Part shown: in pieces, positions 41,601 through 60,409 of the stretch
Layout of the letters: every line of letters begins with the position of its first letter
Numbering within the stretch: the stretch's first letter is position 1
Origin: Lates calcarifer
Lineage: Eukaryota > Chordata > Actinopteri > Centropomidae
Length of the DNA stretch: 64,000 bases
NCBI RefSeq assembly: GCF_001640805.2
Contig: NC_066838.1
Span: forward strand, 15,862,763-15,926,762
Direction: 5' to 3'
Translations under genes and position numbers: made by a program
Notes under the pieces: model-generated
What the model was told of the DNA's origin: nothing
The model's database searches: none
The model's input: only the letters and a program-made list of their open reading frames with translations

Positions 41601-44600
41601 TTAATAGCACAAAGTATGCAGGACTAGTTAGATGCCAAAAAACATGTGGAAGAATAAGAATAAAGATTTGAAGAACAAAAACACAGCCAGGAGCTTCATT
41701 AAAGAGGCAATAATAGGATACCAATTTTAGCTAATTAGCAAAGACATGAACAAGTCAGTGTTTAGTTGTCCAAGTGATCATTAGAGCGATTCGGTGCAGA
41801 CTTATTTATTGTTCAAATTGTCACTATATAACCATCATTAGTGTGAATGATCAGCATTGTTCTTCTATTTCCGTAAACTTTTGGCCACTTAAACTTATTC
41901 TTCCATATGTTTTTTGGCATCTAACTAGTCCCGCATACTTTGTGCTATTAAAATCATTCAGGTATCAAAATGTTCAGCTCATTCAGGAAATTCCTGCTTG
42001 TATACAAGCTTGTATGATTTTATGTGATTATGTGATTATGTGATTTTTTTATGAATAAAAAAATGAATGGGACCCTATGGGTGCTTTCCCAATCCCATGG
42101 TTCCCGGTTCAATCCCTGCTTCAGACATTGAAATTTCACTGCAGTTTCTCCCGTAGAAACTATTCTGCTATAAAAATGTTTCACTTTTTAAGCTTTTTAC
42201 TGTTTTGCTTATTCAACTTTGTTCAACTGTTTATGCTTTTATGCTATTTTGCTATTTACAGCAATGTGGCTATTTTGCAATTTTACTATCACTACAATTG
42301 CTCTTACTACCAAGCTTTGCACTATGGACTTGTGGCGGGATCAGTAACGCGGATGCCTACCAACCCAATGTCTCTTTCAGAGAAAAGAAATAATAACAGA
42401 GAGCATTATGAACATTTTACGCTTTTTGCAATTGTGCTGTTTATAGTGTTATTGAAATTTTGCAATTTCACTACCACTACAATTGATCTTAGCACCACAC
42501 ACTACCCTGCAGTCTTCAGTGGGGCAGCCGGTAGAGCAGCTGTCTCTTGATCCCAAGGTTGCTGGTTCAAGTCCAGCAGTGGATGGTTATAGATTTTTAA
42601 AAAATAGTATTATTAATAATAATATTAATAAAGATTTGAAGAGCAATAGTGTGACTGTAGGATTCACGTTTTTTTTTTTTCCCATAGCAGCCTCTGATCA
42701 TCAAGAGGAGCTGCTCTATTCATCTCCATATTATCTGGCGCTCTCTCTCTGTTCATAAAACACCCAAACGGTTTGGGCCAGAAACAAACAACACCATTTA
42801 CCATAAAAAAACACACCCATGGTGGATAAGACATGCAAGGGTGCAAAGGTGTTTTTCCCTGTAATGCCTGTAATGTGCATGAAATTCTTTGGCATGACCC
42901 AGACCAGAGACGGGATACTGTGGCAGAATTTTTTTTTTTCTGTATTCACCTTTTATTTTATTAATTTAATTTTATTACATGTATACTTCACTGTATATTG
43001 AGGAATAGAGATGTACAAATGTTCATCATGTAAAGAGTTTTTTGTAAGGCACCATAAGCAACATTACTCATTGCCAGTTTTTCCAGTGGTGTTTTGATTT
43101 GATCTCACACTTGAGTACAAGTTTTGAGTAGAGAGTTTTGTTTTGTCCTGGAAGCAGGAAGTTTCTAGAATTGTTGTGCAGTTTGAATTTGTGAATATTT
43201 GTGAAATGTGAGTTTTGGGAAATAAAAGCATAATTTCAAGAAATGTTTTAGTAATTGAGAAAAACTGTAAATATCAAAAAATGACATGTCATGCAGAAAT
43301 GGAAATGGAAGTTATCCTGACATTAATTCTTATTGCTGTAATAAATGTTAACAATATCATTTAAACTCCAAACCTTAGAACATGTACAGCACATTGCAAT
43401 ACACGTAACTGTGTTATTCATATTAGAAACAGGCTCTCTGGTACTTAAGCTAGTGTTTGCGCAAATTTCCATGTCCATGTAACTTGGTTTTATGGTGGAA
43501 GTGTGCAGCCAGTTAACGCACACACCAACATCCTGCAGGTCATTGAGTATGTACAATATGGGAAGAGTGACAAGAGGTGAAAAGGTTCAATATCTGGTTT
43601 AGGGGCTGCAGGGAGAAGCAGGCCATATGCACTACAAGACACTGGGTCATTACGTAAGTTATGGCCACAGACCTGTCACCTGGAAAACAACAGAGAAATA
43701 AGATCAGAGATAAGAAATCATATTCTGTGTATCCTGTCATGTTTTGGAATAGGTAGGAAGCCATTGTGCTTTCACTTTCACAGAAAATGTGATCATGTAC
43801 ATCCTCATACTGATATATTACTGTAATGGGTCTGTGTATCTTGTAGCATGAACAAGCTTCTGTGGAGATATTTGATCACCTCGTGAACGATAATAACCTG
43901 AGGCCGGTGATGGAGGAACATCAACTGGTGCTGCCTCAGGACCTGAACTTCATCAAGGAGATGATTGGAGGATCTCTGGGCCCTAATGAAGCTCAAGGAG
44001 AGGAGGTATTGATCAATCTTGTGTGAACTGGTCAAATCATTCAGTATCATCAGTGCTACAGCAGCTAATGTTTAATGCCACTATTGTCATCTGTCATCTC
44101 CACAGTGGCCATATGAAGGTCGAGGACAGGACAAGTCCTTCCTCTATGAAATCGTGGCCAACAAAAGAAATGGCATTGATGTGGACAAGTTTGACTACTT
44201 TGCCAGGTGGAGTTTGTTGAAAAGCTACTGTAGCATAATTCACTTTTGATGTAGAGGAATGAAGAACTATGTATTATTTCCCCATAACAAATATTATGAC
44301 AATTATATGCAGCATTCTCTGGTGTGATTTGATGAGTTCAATGTAATAAGCTCATTTCCTCACTCTCTCTTCTCAGGGACTGCCACCACCTGGGCATCCG
44401 AAACAACTTTGACCATCAACGCTTCTTCCTGTTTGCCAGAGTGTGTGAGGCGGGTGGGTTGAAGCAAATCTGCTCCAGAGACAAGGTAGTGACAATGTCA
44501 TTTATCCTTTTTTTTTTTTTTAATCAGATTTTAAACAGCAATTTATGTATCTGATTAGTTGTGGTTAACCTGTGGGCAATGGTCTCAACAGGAGGTGCAC

Positions 44601-47600
44601 AATCTGTATGATATGTTCCATGCAAGGAGCTGTCTCTACAGAAAAGCCTACCAGCACCCTGTGAACAAGATCATAGAGCACATGTATGTACCTACCTCTC
44701 CTCTGTTGGTACTCTTCTATCTGATGTATCTCATTACCAGTGCTTCATGTTTACTCGTTTGTATGATATGCAGCAAAATATTCTTAAAAGTGATAATATG
44801 TTGGTTGTGTTTATCCAGGATCGCAGATGCCTTCTTGAAAGCAGATAAACACATCCAGATTGAAGGTTCAGAGGGGAACATGTATAATCTCTCCACTGCC
44901 ATTGATGACATGGAGGCCTACACCAAGCTGACAGGTCAGCAGATACCACTGTGTGCTGTTAGCTTGTGTTTGAAGAACTGAAGACACAGGAAGCAGCGGG
45001 CAGGATACAAAAACCATCTGTGTCATGTTAAAAGTACTGTATGTTCAGCCTCTAACAGTCATTATCCTGCAGCAGAAAAAACACTATTTTCTGTCCTGCT
45101 ACACCATAGATATATATGGTGGAACTCCTGTTAACCCCTTGTGTTGACCATAAATCCAGCTTCATTTGTAAATTTTAGCAGTCACACCAGAGCTAACTAA
45201 CAATGAACATAAACCATATTTTTTCTTCATGAACTTAAACAAACACAAGGATGAATCATATGAACAATGATGAATGAGACAAATCTTAATGGGCTCTCTT
45301 CTACACAGTTCTAAGAAGTCAGCATCCTCACTATAATCCAAGAAGAGGACATGTGAATAACAAACTCCCTTATTCCTGTTAGTTCTCACATATTATATTG
45401 AAAAATTTTACATTTTCTCAGTCTGACATTGCTGGCTCCTTGGCTAAATGTTACGGAACAGAAGTGACCATGAGCGAGCCAGTGGAATCCGAGCTCAGAC
45501 ATGTCTGAAATGACAATAGGACAGAGAGGACAGAGTGCAGTTTTGGAGTGGAGTTTTCTGTTTTACACAGGGATTAAAACAAAATAATAATAATAATAAT
45601 AATTACTTAAGAAGAGAGCATTGGTGCTTATGATATCAACTGCTGCACTAGAATTAGTCTTAGAATATGCAAAGTAAACTCCAGGCACGTTCCTCATTTT
45701 TTTAGTACAACTAATCAAATAAATGCTGAATGAGAGACTGCAGGAGCTAGTGGAACAGAGGGTAACTAAGACATGACATGATGACTTCAGCTCTCTACTT
45801 TTTATATTTTCAACAGAATGTTTTCAGTTAACATCACAATAGCAAAGGCTTTAGGATGATGACTAATCAGTCTGTTAAGCACACACTATCTGTGGTAACT
45901 ACTGATACACTGTACTGGTCGGATGATATTTTTTCTAGAGATTATGTTTAAAAAGTGGGGATCATCTTGTATTTCAGGAATACTATTTAGGTTCACAGCA
46001 TCACCATTATTATTATTGTGGATTTATGAACAATGTAAATATAAAAATCCAACAAGGGACAAGAGTTGAAAATTAATTCAAATAAAACCTATTGCCTAGT
46101 TATTATCTTATTATTTTTCTAGCAACACACTTGGGAAATATTACACAGCAGGTGTTGTTGTAAACAACTGAGCAAATTAACACAAAAAACACATAACCTG
46201 AAACCACAAATCAGCATAGTTACTCAGCAAAATGCTCCTTAGCATAAGAAGTAAAACAGTAAGGTCAGTAAGGTCACTGCTAGTCTTGATGGTAAACATG
46301 CTAATGATTGCAGCTTATGTTGAAGCAGACAAACACACGGTTTAATCCATTCATTTAATACATTTTTACTTGTGTTTTTGGCTTTGTAAGGGCCACATAA
46401 CAAGACACCACCCAAACTCTACCTATGTACATCTTTCACTGTCTGGTTACAGTTACTAAGTTATAAATAGATGCTTATTTGGTTTAGCAAATCATCAGTT
46501 ATATTGTTTGTGAGTTATGCCTCTTAGTTACAATATGAATTATTTATTTGTGAAACGCTGAATGAACTTGTCACCTTGTCTTGGTTTGCTCCAACTGACT
46601 TGTCTTCCACTCTGTTTCTGTTTTTTCCTGTAGATCGAGTGTTTGACCTAATACTCACTCCTCCTTCACAAATATACATTTCCAGCCATGAGCAGGCTAG
46701 AAATGTGAGGCAAATTCTCATCAGAGCTGGAGAACACCCAGAGCTGGAAGAGGCAAGGAGGATTCTTCAGAGGATCATAGATCGAAACTTCTACAAGTAT
46801 TTGGGCCGACCTGACACTGGGAATGAGAGACCCACCGAGGTATGCACTAATGTCTTTGTGTGCCTGTATTGCATTAAACATCTGCTTGACATGCTGACAT
46901 CTGACTGTGGTGTGTATACAATAAAACTGAATACTCCAATCCCAAGTTAAACCTTCTACTCATCCTGTCATTGAAAAACTGCTGTTTTAGTGTGAACACA
47001 GAGTCAAACGCAAGAAAAAGAAATGCATTTTTAAATTTAACAGCTTGGTGTGGACGTATATCTAATATCCATATCTCCATTTGTTGTCCCTCTCACTTTT
47101 CACCCTTTGTCCTCCCTCCCTCAGGATGACATTCACCAGTGGAAAGAGGAATTAGCTCAAGTCGTCCCAGAGGAGAATGCTCAGGATGATGAGTTTGAAC
47201 CAGAGGACTTTGAAATTGTTGTAAGTTTTTAGTCTACCTCCACTTCACCATTTTAGATCTGGAAGATGTTTCCAGCTTCATTGTGGCATAATTTACTTGC
47301 AAAAACAAGCTTATCTCTCACACTTCTCTTTTAGGTCACTACTGTAGATTATGGCAATAGAGAGAATGACCCCATTGGTAATGTGAATTTCTACAACAAG
47401 TATGCACCTGACAGAGCAATCCCCATCTCCAGAGAGCAGGTCAGAACTAAAACAATGACATTTTAACCTTTTTTTTTGTCTCAGTTATTTTTTCCTTGTG
47501 TGTATTTTTTCATAAGAAAGCCTCTGCTACATCTTTATTCTAAATTGTATGCTGATGTTATTCTTGTCAGGTGTCCAGGCTGCTCCCACAGAACTTTTCT

Positions 47601-48103
47601 GAGCACATCATCAGGGTTTACTTGAAGAATGAAGACAGGAATCTGGCAGCTGCCAAGAGGCACTTTGTCCAGTGGTGTGAAACCCATCCCTTTCAAGTAC
47701 TTGAGGTAACATTCAGATCGACTCTGTTAAATATAGTACATGTGCTATGTGAAGCCCTCAAGCTGGAAGTTCTTTTAGTGATAGACTTTATTAAGTTATG
47801 AGCATTAGGATGAGAACATGAGCGGTGATTATTTTCAACATCTGTTAATATGCTGATAAGTTTCTTGATTTATCAACTAATTAGTTGGTCTATAGGCATA
47901 AGAAAACAGGGAAAAAATAACCTATAAATACTTCTTAAAACCAAGTCAATTTACAATCACGTAAGACAAAGAAAACTGTGATCAGCTCCAGCACAGTCTA
48001 TTGTCCTGCTTCTAGATACACTCTGTACTGCTCTTGCACTGATGTGTTTGTCTGTGTTGTCTTTATTTACATACAGGAGGGAAACCCTGATGAAAATGTG
48101 TAA
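38692..48103 (+). CDS. samhd1: SAMHD1 paralogue, copy A: HD dNTPase core, no SAM exons found
   Basis: Thirteen exons in phase: 38692-38852, 39174-39289, 40864-40934, 43847-44005, 44106-44206, 44377-44485, 44592-44683, 44819-44934, 46634-46839, 47125-47220, 47335-47439, 47571-47705, 48077-48103; 497 codons from [14 protein letters not shown]1 hydrolyses dNTPs to nucleosides and triphosphate and restricts viruses. Metal-binding H...HD...D is present ([27 protein letters not shown]), as is the HEQ catalytic histidine. No SAM exon or in-frame ATG is visible before 38692, so the 5' end is unknown. Against human: R372 to K, K377 to P (YQHPV), F157 to Y, K523 to R at dNTP-site positions. Exon 9 is 66 nt longer than in copy B. 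The product ends EEGNPDENV, without the TP phosphosite and tail. Introns align locally with copy B. An active, altered or regulatory paralogue is possible. Confidence 0.88.
38925..39130 (-). mobile_element. Antisense LINE 3'-tail fragment in SAMHD1 copy A intron
   Basis: Contains ACTTTATTGATTCCTTGGGA and CAGGGAAATTAAGTTTCCAG, the reverse of the common fish LINE 3' end (GGAATTTCCC...GGGATCAATAAAGT). It lies in the intron after the first copy A exon. Short, degenerate and non-coding. Confidence 0.55.
40991..42652. repeat. 1.66-kb imperfect inverted repeat (foldback) with tRNA-like modules
   Basis: The outermost 26 bases at 40991-41016 are perfectly inverted at 42627-42652 (core CACTATTGCTCTTCAAATC). 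Matching then continues inward: CCACTGCTGGAGTCAAACCAGC near 41058 with GCTGGTTCAAGTCCAGCAG near 42562; GTAGTGGTAGTAAAATTGCA at 41161 with its reverse near 42465; CGGGAATCAAACCAGGGAC near 41573 with its reverse near 42098; and CTAGTTAGATGCCAAAAAAC near 41625 with its reverse near 41915. The centre lies about 41680-41885. Several pieces have RNA polymerase III B-box form (GGTTCAAGTCC, and GGTTTGACTCC on the minus strand) and an A-box-like GGTAGAGC. The left half alone also has inverted ends (41659-41674). It sits in intron 3 of SAMHD1 copy A. Confidence 0.85.
43769..43780 (-). promoter_or_regulatory. ISRE/IRF-like motif in SAMHD1 copy A intron
   Basis: Minus strand reads TGAAAGTGAAAG, which fits the GAAANNGAAA core bound by IRF factors. 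It lies 67 bp before exon 4 of copy A. The homologous intron of copy B has TGAAAATGAAAG at the equivalent place. Intronic position makes function uncertain. Confidence 0.35.
45583..45603. repeat. AAT microsatellite
   Basis: About seven AAT units in the long intron 8 of SAMHD1 copy A (44935-46633), which otherwise shows no recognisable structure. Confidence 0.85.
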
Positions 48104-48166
48104 GATGTGGAAAATGTGGAAGATGTGGAAAATGTGGAAGATGTGGAAGATGTAGCTCCAAACTGA
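48104..48166 (+). repeat. In-frame 9-bp tandem repeat after the copy A stop
   Basis: Directly after the TAA at 48101-48103, units of GATGTGGAA / AATGTGGAA repeat about five times. In the same frame they would code Asp/Asn-Val-Glu triplets, closing at TGA 48164-48166. The TAA itself sits where each later unit has GAA, so a single G-to-T change can explain the present stop. The frame beyond it is open for 20 codons. Confidence 0.85.
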
Positions 48167-49033
48167 AAAAAAGCAAATACTCTCTGGTTCTTGCATTGGT
48201 TCTATATGATTGATAATGATTAAAAATGAGATGAGAGTATAAATGAGAGTGGGTTGTTACATATTAAGGTCCTGTACTCAGACTTTCTCAAGTGCTGCCC
48301 AATATTATACACATATTTATATGTATACATCTTCAGCTTTGTTTTAGACTACTGTCTCCATCTGCAGCTGTATATGTCACATTTTAAACTGAATCACTCT
48401 TTTTTACACCATGTGCGTGCTAAAAACATGTCTTCATGACACAGCATGTTCCAGGGCTTTGTTTCATTAGGCCGTCAGTTTAAGTTTTTAACTTGTGGTT
48501 TTTGGGATTTTTAAATATTTAGTTGTATTTGCTTTTATTGTTAATTGTGTGAGTTAACATGGAAATCTGATTAGACATTACTTTGACTTTGAATGATTTT
48601 TGATCAGAGGTTGTTTTGGTGGCTGTGGTTAATTTACTATATCTTTGTTCATTTACAACATTTATTGTTACTTAGTCACTTTCCTTTTTTTAGTTTGTTT
48701 TTGAATCAGTTTTATTGGTGACATTTTATCATGTAATTTTGCTTTGAATTTCTATACTTTCAGCTAAATGAAATAAGACAAATAATTTTGACTCAATCAT
48801 TTATTACTATTGCGATTACATTATATGTCACTATATAGGTCAACTTGTATGTTTCTTTCTTCAATGTAACGACCTGCATGAATATGGTTAAGGCAAAGTT
48901 TGGGTATCATATTTAGCTCATGGTGTGAAAATTCATAATATTTTTGGTTTGTTATGGGACTGTAATGGGAACCCTTTTCAACTTCTTCCTATTGAGACAG
49001 TTTGATAAGATTGTACCTGCTCTTTGAAATAAA
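48104..49033 (+). other. SAMHD1 copy A 3' UTR (probable)
   Basis: Non-coding after the copy A stop. A canonical AATAAA at 49028-49033 is followed within 30 bases by T/GT-rich sequence (TTGCTGTCTTTGTGC), a good cleavage-site context. No exon matching the SAMHD1 C-terminal tail is seen here. Confidence 0.5.
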
Positions 49034-49606
49034 GGTTATTTTCTCCTTGCTGTCTTTGTGCAGTTAAACTCAATAAACACCAGAGGGAATCATACACTTT
49101 TGCTGTGGCACAGGAATAGAGACACTGTTCAACTATAAAGATAACTGAAATTTAATTTTTATGATACAATACATACAGCACAGTTTACCAATTATTTATA
49201 ACATCTACTACATATCCTGTTAAGTACTGTAATATATTATTTTTTTCTTACCTTGAGCCACAGTATTTTTTGTACCTTTATTTTGTGTTCACAAAGTTTC
49301 TTTTTCTTTCAGACCTCAGATGTATGAAGACCCAAAAAGTAAATTTTTATAGAAATTAAACAGACTTTAGAATATATTGACATAGCATAAATACACAGAG
49401 AGGCTCAACAAGCAACTGAACATTTACTAAAATAGTGATAAAACAGTAGCTGTATGTTTATTTTGTGGGTCACCTGTGAAAACAACAAACTGACAGTGTC
49501 TCAGAAAGGTTTAATAGCGGTATGTAACATTCTTCAGTAATAGTGAACCGTCTTTTGCTGTTTGTGCTGGGTGTAAAAGTGGAGGACTGAGTGGAGGTTT
49601 ACTTAC

Positions 49607-49830
49607 CGCCCGGTTTACCGGAGCTGCAGAGTTTGTGTCCCGTCAATTGTCCAGTTGAGCGCAGGTCTTCCTTCTTGACCGCGTGTGTTTTTAAATCATA
49701 CAACTATACTTATTATCCACAGACAGGAATACACACTTCCAAAGACGCTGCCACAGCATATCCCATATCGATGTCGGTGTCAACCATTCGGCTTTTTTCG
49801 CTCCACTAAATCTGGCTCCGCCCTCCGCCT
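49607..49830 (-). promoter_or_regulatory. Possible antisense promoter and first exon
   Basis: A locally GC- and CpG-richer patch in otherwise AT-rich spacer. On the minus strand it reads a GC-box-like GGAGGGCGGAGCC, then an ATG with a 24-codon frame, then CCGGTAAACCGGGCG followed by GTAAGT at 49601-49606, a near-perfect splice donor. This is what a short non-coding or uORF-bearing first exon would look like, pointing back across the 3' end of SAMHD1 copy A. No downstream exon was identified. It could also be a relic promoter. Confidence 0.35.
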
Positions 49831-49833
49831 GTC

Positions 49834-50730
49834 AACGTAAATTTAAACCGTCATCAAGCTACCGACAGGTTTCAAATAATAAACCGGAAAAAGGTGTTTT
49901 ACTTGTGAAATAAAATCGTAAATACATTGTCAGGTCTAGCAGCACCACAGTGTAAAACTCTATTAAAAGTCAAAGGCAAGCAAATAAAAGTACAAAAAAT
50001 CATCCGCATAACCAAAATTAAAAGTGCTTAAAAAAGCATAATCTATATGATTGTATTATGATCATTAATGTTGCAGATGGTGAAATTTAACATGACTTCT
50101 ACAGGCTATTGCAGGGTAGTTTGTGAATTTCCCCTAAGAATTAATAACATTTTATCTTAACTATAATAATACACCAGAATTTATGTGTTGATTATAATTT
50201 GTATTTTAAATACGCAAAAATTAATACTAAATGAAATGCAATTAATTAAATGGAAATACACAAGTAAAGTACATATACTTGAAAACTGTAGTCAAAGAAA
50301 AAGTAAAGTCACTCTCCTGGTTTGCATTCACCAAAGCTGATCAATTGTAGTTAAGCAGCAGCTATAATAAAATGGCAATTATTTGTCACACAAACATTTT
50401 GTTAACTGTCCATTCCAACATAGCAAAAATAGGTATCTCAACCAAAATTGTTGTATAACATTTTATTAGGTGTTCAAATGCAAATGATAGATGAAAATTA
50501 CTCTTTTCCTGACTCTACTGTTTCATATATTATTATTATTTTATACAATTTAAGAGACCTGCGGAGGTCTCTTCAATTTAGAGGCACAGTTTGTGAGTAA
50601 GACTAAAAAAAGAGGGATTTTTAGTTTTATCTCTCACTTGAGTCCAAAATTATACCTTTATCAGTTTGAGAGACATGGGCCCTTGTTTTATTCTGGTAAG
50701 AGTCGCCACATTTCGAATTAGGTTTCAATA
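49834..50730. other. SAMHD1 copy B 5' flank, AT-rich
   Basis: No gene recognised. Strongly AT-rich with simple TTATTATTATTTTA-like sequence near 50528. The copy B promoter probably lies at its right end, where base composition becomes more balanced from about 50730. Confidence 0.45.
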
Positions 50731-50967
50731 GACTCTTATTTTGAAAAGAGCAACCGGAACGGATGGCTTTTGTGTTTCGGTTTAACCTGACGCACCCAGT
50801 GAATAACCAAAACCCGGGTATTTTTCACCGCCAGGCAGCCTGGGTGTCTTCTGCGCAGGGGTTACCCGATCAGCTGTTGTTGCAGTCGGCGTGGGGAAAC
50901 GTTGCCGTGTTTAATTGTGCAGGTTTCTGCTTTTCTGACCGACCCGAACAACCGCCCGTTTGTCGAC

Positions 50968-58214
<7,247 letters not shown>

Positions 58215-59180
58215 GAGAAAGAGAGCAAAGACCCCGCTGTTACACATTTGGTAGATGACATAGCATTGAGTGAATATTATATTTTTCTACAAGGTGAGTG
58301 TGTTGATGAGCACAGCAAAGCTGAAAGGTTTTTACACCAAAAAAGAAATGATTTCAGCATTTCAAAAATGTCGAGGGCCTGAACTGAACTCAGGGTTTTT
58401 AGAAAAATGAGAGATTCAATATTCTTCAGTATCATACGCATATCGATTTTGTTTGATCATTTTAATTAGGCTTTTATTTTAGACTCATTTAGAACTGCAG
58501 GTGTCCCATTTTTAAGTTGAATTGTTGTATACCATGTGCTAAGCAACAGCCTATCAAGCATTTGAATTATGAACAATAAATCATGGTCAGTTAAAATATT
58601 TTACTCTGAAACAGAATATGCACATGATATATTTCAGGATATACAGCAAATGGGTTTCAGGGCATTGTTTTATTCATCTTCCACATAAGCTAAGGTTTTT
58701 TTTTAAACTGTCAAGCTTTCTATAGAGGTATTTCAAATCTGCAGTCAAAAGTCACTTTATATGAACAAACACAGTTTCTGACCTTAAGGTGAGCATTTAT
58801 TTTTAATTGTGGAAGTATTGGGAAATTTGATTTGATCTTACTTTGAATGTATTTATTTTTCTCTGGGTTTCTTGGTTTGAGTGTGTTATTTAGTTATTTA
58901 TTGTTCCTATACTAAGTAGCACAGCTTGCATATTGCTGTCTCCACCTTACAGATATGTGCAGCATCTTAAGCGGGGTTTTGGATACCATTTAAGATGTTT
59001 TCCTCTATTTCCATTAACATGATGAAACCTCATCAAACTTGCCTCATAGCTGGTTGTTTTCTTGTGTTTGACTGTGAGAAATATTTTTGAAAGAATGTAA
59101 AGGGAAATCTACCAAAGGGTTTTGGGAGATCCTGTAAAGGTTATTCCTATGGAAAGGGGCTAAAAAAGCTTGAAAATAAA
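58215..59180 (+). other. SAMHD1 copy B 3' UTR (probable)
   Basis: Non-coding after the TAA at 58212-58214. AATAAA at 59175-59180 is followed by a T/GT-rich stretch (CTCAGTTGTGTCCTTGTGT), a plausible polyadenylation site giving a UTR of about 0.97 kb. Confidence 0.5.
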
Positions 59181-59639
59181 ACTCTTTCTCTCAGTTGTGT
59201 CCTTGTGTAGGTAAGTGTGTTGAGAGCATCATGCACTAAATATTAATGCCCCCCCATCACTTACATCAAACAAATATACTTTGCAGCACATTGGTCAGTG
59301 TGTGGGTAAGAACAGGGTTTTCTGTCTTGCTAACTTGTGATTGACTTATTCAAAATATATTAGACCAGGAAATTAAGTCTGTTAAAACAAATCTATACAC
59401 ATAAGTTAAAAAGCACTGAAACAACAGTTATATTAAGTAACTACATATAATCTTTTTCACTCTGCAACAGATATTGTTACTGCCAAAGTGCGAGAACAGG
59501 CATTCACAACGCAGAGTGGGAATAAAAGAGGCCCAAGCCTCCCTATTGCAAATCAGTTCTTTGTTGCTTTAATATGTATTATCTTATTTGTTCAATCTGT
59601 ACAAAAAGTGATCTTAACAACAACAAATTGTTATTTTAT

Positions 59640-59910
59640 GGAGGTATCATATTTCTTGGCTGGGAGCAGTAACTTCCTGGACTCTCTGCTGGATGTCTGG
59701 AATTATTGCTGAGCAGGTCCAGGCTAGCTGTTTCCCTTTGTTCCTTATTTCCGTATTTGTGCTAAGCTAAACTAACCAGCCAATACTGTAGCTTCATATA
59801 TAACATAGAGGCTCAAGAGTGGTATTGATATTCTTATCTTGCTACTTTCCACCCAAGCAATAATGCACAGAAGCATTATTTCCTAAAATGTCAAAACTAT
59901 TCTCTTAACA
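59640..59910. repeat. Dispersed teleost repeat, second copy
   Basis: CTTGGCTGGGAGCAGTAACT, CTGAGCAGGTCCAGGCTAGC, GTGCTAAGCTAAACTAACCA and CAAGAGTGGTATTGATATTC match in order the same repeat family as 11880-12390. Lies between the converging SAMHD1 copy B and NLR genes; the rest of 59181-60409 shows no gene. Confidence 0.55.
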
Positions 59911-60409
59911 AACTGAGAAGACCTGGCAGCATTCTATACACCCAAAAAGTCAACTAAAAAAGCACTGAGAAAAATTAACTATAACCTGACTATATACAGA
60001 CATTTCAAAGTACATTTTAAACCAATTAATATGTTTTATCACCAACTAATGAACAGGTGTACTTACAACAATGCGGTTACGTCCCTCTGCCACAGCACAG
60101 AAATAACCATGCCTCCTGCAAGCACAAAGAGGCTTTTCATACTGAAACAAGTACTTTTTAAACAGGAAGAACAGTTAACTGTGACAAAGAATTTCTCTAA
60201 ACATATGAGCAGTCAGTATAAAGTCAAAATAGTCTTCTGGCATCTGAGGAAATACATGGAAAAACTGATTCAAACACAACAAATCTCTGACTGGGGTTAA
60301 GGCACAGCTGCGGTGTTGTAGTGACGTGGTGACTGTGGCAGGCTCAGAGTCAGCAACATGTCATGGCCAGTGAAAAGTTGCATTTTTGTCAGATGGACAC
60401 ACTCCAGTT

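Noticed and set aside
42521..42580. Possible tRNA gene (A-box-like GGTAGAGC, B-box GGTTCAAGTCC)
   Set aside because: The acceptor stem does not close and the segment is one module of the large inverted repeat, so it is better read as SINE-like than as a functional tRNA.
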